Below, piece by piece: positions 56,580-64,000 of a stretch of 64,000 bases of DNA (position 1 is the stretch's first letter; each line of letters begins with the position of its first letter). The stretch is taken from positions 1,364,001 to 1,428,000 of the forward strand of contig JAULSN010000005.1 in the NCBI GenBank assembly GCA_033439765.1, given 5' to 3'. The DNA comes from Lasiosphaeria ovina. Lineage: Eukaryota; Ascomycota; Sordariomycetes; Sordariales; Lasiosphaeriaceae. The notes under the pieces are model-generated. The model was not told the DNA's origin, ran no database searches, and was given only the letters and a program-made list of their open reading frames with translations. The position numbers were made by a program, and so were the translations under genes.

Positions 56580-59500
56580 GTTTCCGGAAGAATGACTGTG
56601 GAGGGGTAAAAAAACCCTTATCCTTGTGAGCCTATCGGGTGGTGTGTATGGGTGGTAAGCACTGACTCGGCCCGAGAATCGGGACTGGCATTCTCGGCTG
56701 GATCCCCGGCTTTCGGGAAGATCCATCGGGCTTGGTCCTCGCGTCGGACGCGGTTAGAGGCAGTCAACGCCACGGTGATATCAAACATGCCCAGCTGGTT
56801 AAAGATTACGCAGTACAATTGTCACGGATGGAACCCTGCTTGAACTGACGGCAGAGCGCATTCAAATGTCGCCACGTGCAACACAGTAAGAATTTCGAGG
56901 AAGAAGGGACCGGGGTCAAGTCTCACGGGTCTGCATCGTGCGTCTGATCCACCGCAGCCGGATCGAGGGGGAGGTGCAACATAAAAACGCAATGTTGCGT
57001 GTCACTGGTCGACATGTGTCTTGCAGAAAGAGCGGGGTGGGCTGAGTTGGCCAGTAATCGCAGTGCTCGCTCAAGGCCACCACATTAGCGGACGACTGAA
57101 CCGGCCCCGGAACACTTGCCCCGTCTAAGCTGGCCGAGTTGGTCGAAAGAAAGTAGGTAGTGCGGGAAGCGAAACAAAGCCACAAGCAAAGCGAAACAAT
57201 GCCACAAGCAAGACAAGTGAATGACTTGTCAGCGCTTCCCTTTTGGCAGCTGTTGGTTCACCAGAAGTGGGTTTCAGAGACTGCTGAGATGCTCCGTTCA
57301 GCCGAAGGCAATCACCACGCAAGAACTGGACCTCGTAGGGTATCGTTTGGGGGCGGCGGACTTGCGGAGAGTGTCAACGAGCGCAAGCCGCGCTCAAGTG
57401 AGAATTCCAATTGCTGGATTTGGGCTGGTATCTGGATAACTTGAAACACGGCACTCCGAGACTGCCAACTTTAAACGCATTCGTATCTGCAAAGGGACAC
57501 ATAGCTAACCAGAAGCGAGGACAGCTGCAGCTTGACGTTGTCCTGGCCGTTTGTTTGACTCAGACCACGGCCAGTCTCAAACTGTGCCAAGGCTGGTGTC
57601 GTGTGCACACGGAGGAGGGAGCGGCAGCCAAAAACGACCTGAAAAGGAGCACAAAGAAAGACAATACGTGGCGGCTACTGGCGACACCTGCCAGGACCCC
57701 AGGATGCCGGCGATCGGAGTTATGGTGCACCGACTCCGTCGACTGGCCTTGCCTTGCTGCAGGCGCCGGGCGTAACTTGTCGGTCAACGCATTCAGCAAC
57801 ACAGCAACCGATGAAGCGCTGAACCGATCACTCTCTGCAATAGCGAAACCCAGAAACAGATTTCCGGCAGCGACTGCTCCGACAAATGCAACTAAGTGCC
57901 GACGCGAGACCATTCCTCATATGATCGGCGACAGTCACCGCATTTCTTCTTTGGCGACGCAATAATCTCTTGGCGAGCGCGCAACCGCGCCGAGGAGCAA
58001 GAAGAGATGACGTGTTTGCTCCTTTCCAGGGAGCGTCAAAGGCGCGCCTTCAGCGGATCTTGCAGGCACCGGACGCTGGGTCTTCGTCGCAGCGAATGCC
58101 AGTTCTGGAATATCTGCGTGTCTCGCCGAGTCTTCATGGTCTCGGGTCTTCGGGAGAGCAGAAGAACCTGCGCGGAAGATTAAAAAATTGAAACATTCAG
58201 GCGGCGCTGACGCACACGCGCGCCGTGTGTTTCTCGCAAGCGCATGAAGAACGCCGAGGTGACGATCTTTTCGACCGAAATGCCTCGAGGGGCTAGAACG
58301 GTCCCTTTGAGCGCTGGGGAAAGAAGCACCGTGCAGCTCGCTAAAAGTCGGCAATTCGCACCAGGCGAGCGGGGCCGCGCTGGGCAGGCAGGCTTGGACG
58401 AAAAGGGCATAGCTTGCCCGCCCGTTCGCCGCCGATCGAGACCCTCACCCTGGACCCTTGCCTGCCCGGCCTGCCCCTCTCAGGTCTGTGGGCTTCCGCC
58501 GGGGCCGATTTTACTCGTAGTGGCTGTCGCCTAGGCTGGCAGGGCTCCAAGGCCTCCGCCACAGTCTTCAACGGCTTAATGACATCACTTCAGGCTTTTT
58601 TTTGGTTCTGACGTGCCTGCCTGGTCCGATGTTGGAGCGTGCAGGCGCGGTCCACCAATATTGTCAATCAGGGCCCAGGGAAGGTGAGACCGACGGAAGG
58701 CATTATCATTGCAGTTGCAACCCATGCCGGAAATGGGGACTATGCATCGGGAAATTTCCCATCGACGCACGATTTTTTACAGTGTGGGCGAGTGACGCAC
58801 CACCCTGCCGTGCCTGCCAACTGGCCCAGCCGTCGGTGAGTTGAGGGGCAGAAGAAACCCCTCCCTCTCCCTCTAGGGTAAGGTGGGTGATGGGTGATGG
58901 CGCGGATCGGCAGACGACACCCTGTCAACTTCGATTCTCGAAGGTCCACACCAATCGATAGTGTCCGCATGCGGCCCCTTTGTAGGATGGTGGGTCTGAG
59001 CTAGCGATATGGGTGCGGTGCGGTGCGGTATGCCGACCGGCCGGTCTTCGAGATCCCCATCTTGTCTTTCCCGACTACCCGAGGAAACAAGAGAAACCGG
59101 GATCCCATTCAAAGGCAGGCAGGCAGGCAGGCAGGCAGACATGCACAGTTCGAGCTTGCCAATCACAAGGCAGCGAGCCACTTCTCGACGCGGCAGATCT
59201 CGTGGATGGAGCGGAAACCATTTTTGACCAGCAACCGGTCATCCCACCCGACCTTGCCTAGGAGACAGACCTGGGAGCCCACCAGCTGCTTCAGATTGAG
59301 ACATCAATTAATCAGTGGCAAGCACCGTGCATTTCCCGCCGTCGCATGCCACCGATACCTCATCTGCTATAGGTTTCGCATCTGGCCATGCGTGGGCATG
59401 GGTCCATCTCCACATCCAAATTTACGCCAAACGACAATGCTCATTGCGCACAGCGGGACCAGGCTTGTGGACGCCGGGACGGGGGTGCGCTGTTCAGATC

Positions 59501-60200
59501 TTGGCGGGCCCTGCAAGGGAGATGAGATCACAACGGGGAGCCAGTTCGCAGAGTGGTGGCAGGACTCGGGCTCTGATTAGCCACAAATCTGCAAGTCTTC
59601 TGTGCGTTGTGAGGGAAAGGCTTCTCCCCAGGGCAAAAGAAGGGCGCGAATCATTCGACCCCGATGGCCTTGTGTGGGTTGTTGTGGCTGGGCCTGTCCG
59701 GCATCACCACCCCTTCCGAGTTAAGGTGCGCCGGGGGGACCTAGTGATCGCCCAATTACGAAGCCAACCCGCCTGGCGGACGGTGCGGGAATTGCTGGCC
59801 GTTTGTTGGGGCACAGAAGCACTGCCTGCGCTTCCAGGGCCCAATTGGTCGGCCTCCCGGATCCGCAGCCTTTTCGCATCACCATCTTAAGAGTTGGGCA
59901 AGGGACGGCAACACCCTAACTTGCAGCGACGACAACGGCCAGTCATGTGTCAATGAGCGACTCCTGGATGATCATTGGCTGACCAGAACAAGCCGGGGAT
60001 GCAGGGGGATGCTACCTACACTGTGCTCTCTGTACTGTCTGCTGCAAGTGCGGGCGTGGATGGCCGGATTCTAGGTTCACGATCCTTTTTGAGGCCTGCT
60101 ACGGAGTGGGTAATAAACATGACCATGTCTTGCCAGTAAAGAACGAACGGCTTCGCTGCCACACACGACAGAAAGTAGCAGAGTACAGGTTATTAAAGCT
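56580..60200. other. Gene-poor region
   Basis: About 3.6 kb with only short, motif-free frames on both strands. An (aggc)6 microsatellite lies at 59113-59137. A minus frame from ATG 57913 begins with a hydrophobic stretch but soon loses protein-like character. I see no supportable gene. Confidence 0.4.
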
Positions 60201-60938
60201 TTAGCGCCTGCAACTTTTCTCTGCCATCCTCAACCATTCCAGTCTTCCCTCAGCTGTTGTCTTGTGTTGTTAGACCCGTATACTAAAACGACCAAAATTC
60301 CCTGCTTTCGCCCGTTGGGATTACACAGCCTTCTCCCGACCCTCTCGCTACGACTTGCTCGCAGCCTACTTGCCCGACCGAAACAAACAAAAACCCCCCT
60401 TTCCCTCGCAAAAGAAAGCATTTGTCCCCCTCGTACCGTCAAATTAATTTTGAAGTGCGACCGTCGACATTTCCCGTTATACCGCCACACAATCGGTCGC
60501 ACCTTGCTCCCGAAACATACCACCCCAGCGGACACTCGGAAGATTGAATCTGTTCACCATTGCACAACGCACCCACAATCTGCTCCCGTCGACATACCAC
60601 GCCCACCCTCGTTCTAGTCAATCTCCGCCTACCGTTCAAGAGACCTTTTGAAGCGCATCACAGCGCACGCCCAGTACAGCGCGGTTCAGCTACCGCTTCG
60701 TGGCCGAAGCGTACTTCGCGTTCCCATCGCCTCTTCTCGGGTGCCAGTCAACCCAGATCGCATCCCGTCCCGCCTCATCTTCCAGGGCCGCCAAGTTTTT
60801 TGTTGCGGGATACTGTACCCGCGCCAGCCGCATCGCGTCAGCACCTTGCCTGACAGGGAATTCCCTTGATTGGGGGACTTTTCCCTCTCGCATTTCGACT
60901 TGCTGGAATAATTTCACTGCACCGGTGGGAATTGATTG
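60200..60938 (+). promoter_or_regulatory. Pyrimidine-rich probable 5' leader ending at an intron donor
   Basis: About 740 bases rich in C and T on the plus strand, with many short interrupted frames, look like a long 5' UTR of a regulatory gene. A consensus donor, gtaagt, follows at 60939. No matching CDS begins within the next 2.5 kb, so the gene would lie beyond the window. Inference from composition only. Confidence 0.3.
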
Positions 60939-61166
60939 TAAGTTTTTATTTTGAAATTTTCATCTCAATCACTCCTGTTCCTCCTTTGTGAGAATATTGG
61001 ATGGAGGTGGTGCACCGGGTTGCGGGGCCTCCCAGGACTCGAGCAAGCTTGCACCACCGCGTCACACCCACACGGACCCTTTCACTGACGCTTGAGCAGT
61101 TCACGCCGCAGGTCCGCTCCGGGCGTGTGCGGTCCTCCCTGGACCTCAACACAACAAGGCTGCGGG

Positions 61167-61430
61167 ATGGTAGACAAGAAAATGCGGCCCACCCTGCCCC
61201 TGGCGCAGGTGATGGACGATCGGACCTACGCCATGCGCAGATTCTTGAACCCTCGGGCGTTCGGCGACGGCCACGGCCACCTGCGGTCCGACTCGAGCTG
61301 GACCTTCTGTTGGCTCCAGCCCGGCCCGATTGGCGCTCGCCGAGGGAGGGCGTGGGCCAAATTGCGGGGCGTGGTCCGCATGCGCGCCATCCTTAAAGAG
61401 TTGGAGAAGAGACTGCCGCCTCCTTCCTAA
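61167..61430 (+). CDS. Hypothetical protein of 87 residues
   Basis: From ATG 61167 the frame reads MVDKKMRPTLPLAQVMDDRT and ends MRAILKELEKRLPPPS. Third codon positions are mostly C or G, as in the neighbouring real genes, and the C-terminus could form a helix. There is no known motif. The surrounding DNA is GC-rich, so an accidental frame is quite possible; it may also be an upstream ORF of a longer transcript. Confidence 0.25.
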   Translation: MVDKKMRPTLPLAQVMDDRTYAMRRFLNPRAFGDGHGHLRSDSSWTFCWLQPGPIGARRGRAWAKLRGVVRMRAILKELEKRLPPPS

Positions 61431-63841
61431 TCTGGCATTTACCTGGAGAAATTTTCCTCGGCCCCCTGCCGTTCAAGAAAGGGCGCCCAGGCTGACCGGA
61501 CACAGCTGAAAGTGTGGGGGGTGCAACACCCAATCCTGTCGTTTGGGTCGTTCGATGGCGTCTGGAGTTTTTTTTTTCGGTCTTTCTTCTCTTGTTTTGG
61601 ATGCTTGTCTTTCCCTGACAATCCTCGGCGACTCTCTGTATGCATTTTATTGTTGTTGGGCATGGTTGCAGCACCATAACACCAATCAGCTCAAATGGGC
61701 TTATTGACAAATTCATCATTCGTCTTATGTGCCCAATTCCTCCGAGCTTCCTCGATCTAAACTTGCAAGTGGCACAGTGCAAAAACATGGCAAACCGCGT
61801 GGGGGGCCGAGCCGTAGGGCTGGGCGGTCTGGAGACACACCTGGATCGCCCCACTGTGAAACCCAAAAATAGCGCCCCGTTCCGTACCGGTGGGGCCGCC
61901 GAGAAGAAATGTTCCAGGTGGGAGAGAAGGACGGGAAGGGGTGACGAACCTTCCGTCTGAGAAGCTTCTTTTTTCGTTTGTCGCACTTTGACTGTTTTAT
62001 TGTTTCTTCAAGCGACCGAGGCAGACACCTACCTACTGAGTAGACCAGCTATTCGTTGCTCCCCGATGCTATTTTTATCATCAGATCGAGAATGACGACT
62101 TCCGTCCGTAATGGGACTAGCAACGAAGACGCCACGGTTCTAGAAATAGCACTTCTAGCAACGTAAGGCGTTGAGGCCTCAAGATGCCAAGCTGAGGTCA
62201 GCTCACGCCTAGGGTCGTGATCGCGATCGAGCCCCATAGACTCGCTGCTAGTCAGCCACCGCCCACCCAAACCCGAGCAATAATTGGAGTAAAATTTCAG
62301 GGTTGAGCGGGCTCGGTTGGGCGGGCTCGTTCGGGGCCCGCGGCCACGCATGTGCTGCCAGCGCAGGTGGTGTGCAAATCGGGACGCCGCTCGTTAGCCA
62401 CAGGGCCCCGGTGAGACAATTCGAAACACACCATCTCGAAGGAAAGTGAGAAAAAAAGACTAGATTGATGCCCTCGCGTCCCGGGTTCCCATATTGCACC
62501 GCGGCCTGGAGTTCAATGGACGACGTGTCTCGTTGTAATCCGCAGGCAGCGAGCTGCGGGCCCTCCCTTTCGAAAGCTCACGAAATTAGACCGGTCTCGA
62601 CCTAAGCATTCGTCACATTCACCGGATTGCCTGTTTGGGGTGCGTCGGCGTTTTTTTTTTTTTTTTTTTTTTTTCATCTGCTTGGGAGTCCTGCGCACAA
62701 GTCCTAATCGGTGTTTGGCTGCAGCAGCCACAGCTACAACCTCGGGTGTTTCCCACTCGTGGCAATCGCTGCTCCATAGCGATCGTGACGCCGGGTAAAT
62801 ATTAGCATCTAGATGGGCTCACCTACAGGTTGCGCTTTGTGACGATCAATCGGGATTCCTGATTAGGGTGGGTGCGCCAGATGTTGAGGTAGGCAGGGCT
62901 GTGAGTGTTTGAGATCCGTTTACCGCTTTGGAAAAGAATTGCCTCGGTAAGATAAGAGAGAAGACGGGAGTTCGTGTCGCCAGCCTCTCTGGTGGGTATC
63001 GGATACGTAAAGCCGCCACGCCCGCAATGCAGCCTGAGGCTGCTGTGTCAGTGTCAGTGCCTGGCTAGGCGAAAGTTTGACTTTGACGGTTTGGCAGGCG
63101 CAGAGGGCCGCCCCACAGTGCCGCGGTTGTAGTTGCGCTTGTCCCAGTGCCCCACGGAGAATAGTTAGCTAAGTTCCCGCTAAACCCGGTGTCTGACGCA
63201 AAGGGTACTTACTATAAACCTCCTTATTTACGGAGCGTCGGGAAGCACGGACTTAATCGCTTCCTCTCTCTCTCCGTCGTCTTATTAAGCGATCGGTGTT
63301 TACGGAGTAATGTTGCACTTTTGTGAGAATGTTCCGCTTTTGTAAGACTAAGACTCGCATTCCTTGGGACTCCAACCATTGTGTGTCTTTGCCTTTCACA
63401 CGGAGGCCGGCTTCATTTCTTGAGGTAATGTCATTGTCCTCTGGAACGGGCGGCTGCCGGCGCCCGTCAGACAAGTGGAAGGTGCGTGTTTCAGGAACAC
63501 GACAAGGGTGTGGGGTGTCGACTTCCCCAGCGGGGTGGTGTCGTTCGTTCGCCCCACCGCCAGCTCCGCTCCCAGGACCTACGCAATTTAGACGGGCGGG
63601 AACACCAATCTTCTTCCTCTTGGCGCCCAACCCTTTCCATCCATGTGCGCCGTGGCGTACTCTCGTGAGTTAGTTTCTCTACGGTACGACCGAGACAACG
63701 CCCGTTTTCATGTAGTGCAATGCGGTTTTAGGCTCCTAAGGTGAAAAACGGCTTCAGAGCTCAATAAAGCAAAGCTAAAAGGAGTGGACTTCTGCAGCAG
63801 CCCGCCTTGGCACTTTTGCTGGTAAATTTTGACGTCAAAAA
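61431..63841. other. Gene-poor region with a long T run
   Basis: About 2.4 kb without a supportable gene. A run of 24 T occurs at 62651-62674. Purine/pyrimidine-skewed patches (for example tctctctctctccg near 63265) suggest upstream regulatory DNA. Confidence 0.4.
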
Positions 63842-64000
63842 ATGGGTTGCATTTCGTCCCAAAGGTTCAAGATACCGTGTTCCTCATTCGTGGGGAGCCA
63901 GGAATGGCACATGCACATGTGCAGGTCAAGAAGGTCGATGCCAACCACAAACCCACTGGAGAGCTTACCAGTGTCTGCCATGGAACAGTTGCCAAGACGT
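63842..64000 (+). CDS. Possible start of a gene running off the window (uncertain)
   Basis: All three plus frames are open from about 63842 to the end, while the minus strand has stops. One frame starts MGCISSQRF, an N-myristoylation plus palmitoylation motif. Another reads VQDTVFLIRGEPGMAHAHV, more natural in composition but without a start codon here. Which frame is real cannot be decided. Confidence 0.2.
   Translation, partial: MGCISSQRFKIPCSSFVGSQEWHMHMCRSRRSMPTTNPLESLPVSAMEQLPRR

Noticed and set aside
57560..57913. Minus-strand frame starting with a hydrophobic segment
   Set aside because: The start looks like a signal peptide, but the rest becomes Ser/Arg/Val-rich without pattern, and the plus strand is open over the same DNA.
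63253..63630. Minus-strand frame reading MGAKRKKIGVP at its start
   Set aside because: Its first codon is TTG, no ATG precedes it, and no family is recognisable.
1..64000. 5S rRNA genes (dispersed in many filamentous fungi), complete tRNAs, CRISPR arrays
   Set aside because: I scanned by eye for the conserved start of fungal 5S rRNA and for complete tRNA folds and found none. CRISPR is not expected in a eukaryotic genome and no regular spaced repeats were seen.

Overview
The window comes from the nuclear genome of a filamentous ascomycete, most likely a Sordariomycete. The genes are interrupted by short introns (about 50-140 bp) with GTRNGT-like donors, CTAAC/CTGAC-like branch sites and CAG or AAG acceptors. 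The families are typical of Pezizomycotina: HET-domain proteins, a 2EXR protein, a DUF7580-like protein, a fungal-type protein kinase, an mpaB-like oxygenase, a tyrosinase and a glutamine-rich bZIP factor. Several nonsense codons are TAG or TAA in contexts that fit C:G to T:A decay of the RIP type. Exon coordinates were derived by hand from splice signals, reading phase and family motifs.

Layout. Positions 1-3.1 kb hold the tail of a protein ending in a CaaX box and a HET-domain gene broken by frame shifts. At 3.5-5.5 kb lies an intracellular-type GH13 alpha-amylase with six exons (minus strand). At 6.2-10.9 kb a protein kinase (minus) and a DUF7580-like, kinase-like protein (plus) are transcribed divergently from a 409-bp spacer. 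At 13.3-14.7 kb is a trypsin-like serine protease, and at 16.5-17.4 kb a predicted membrane-anchored protein with three zinc fingers. The best models of both of these last two genes use GC-AG introns. At 18.2-21.5 kb is a decayed Ty3/gypsy-type element (protease, RT, RNase H; no recognisable integrase), followed by AT-rich sequence and the orphan first exon of another HET-like gene. At 23.6-25.5 kb is a bZIP factor with a long, gene-poor upstream region.

At 30.7-32.7 kb lies a low-complexity protein with polyQ, polyA, PGFG and RGG tracts. A 280-bp pogo/Fot1-type MITE sits at 34.3-34.6 kb, followed by an mpaB-like oxygenase, a 2EXR gene with two internal TAG codons, and a heavily broken beta-lactamase-fold gene that is convergent with the intact ribosome-biogenesis gene SDA1. 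At 45.5-50.5 kb are a broken secreted-protein gene and two intact HET genes in divergent orientation. At 51-55.8 kb are a small zinc-ribbon-like protein, a secreted short tyrosinase and a small secreted protein. The last 8 kb is almost gene-free; it carries a pyrimidine-rich stretch that looks like a long 5' leader of a plus-strand gene lying beyond the window.

How the genes fit together. SDA1 and the bZIP factor are conserved housekeeping or regulatory anchors. Around them lie accessory genes whose families are linked to self/non-self recognition and programmed cell death in fungi (four HET-type loci, the kinase and DUF7580-like pair, the trypsin-like protease), or to secretion (tyrosinase and small secreted proteins). 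Many members of the accessory set are decaying, which fits a fast-evolving region.
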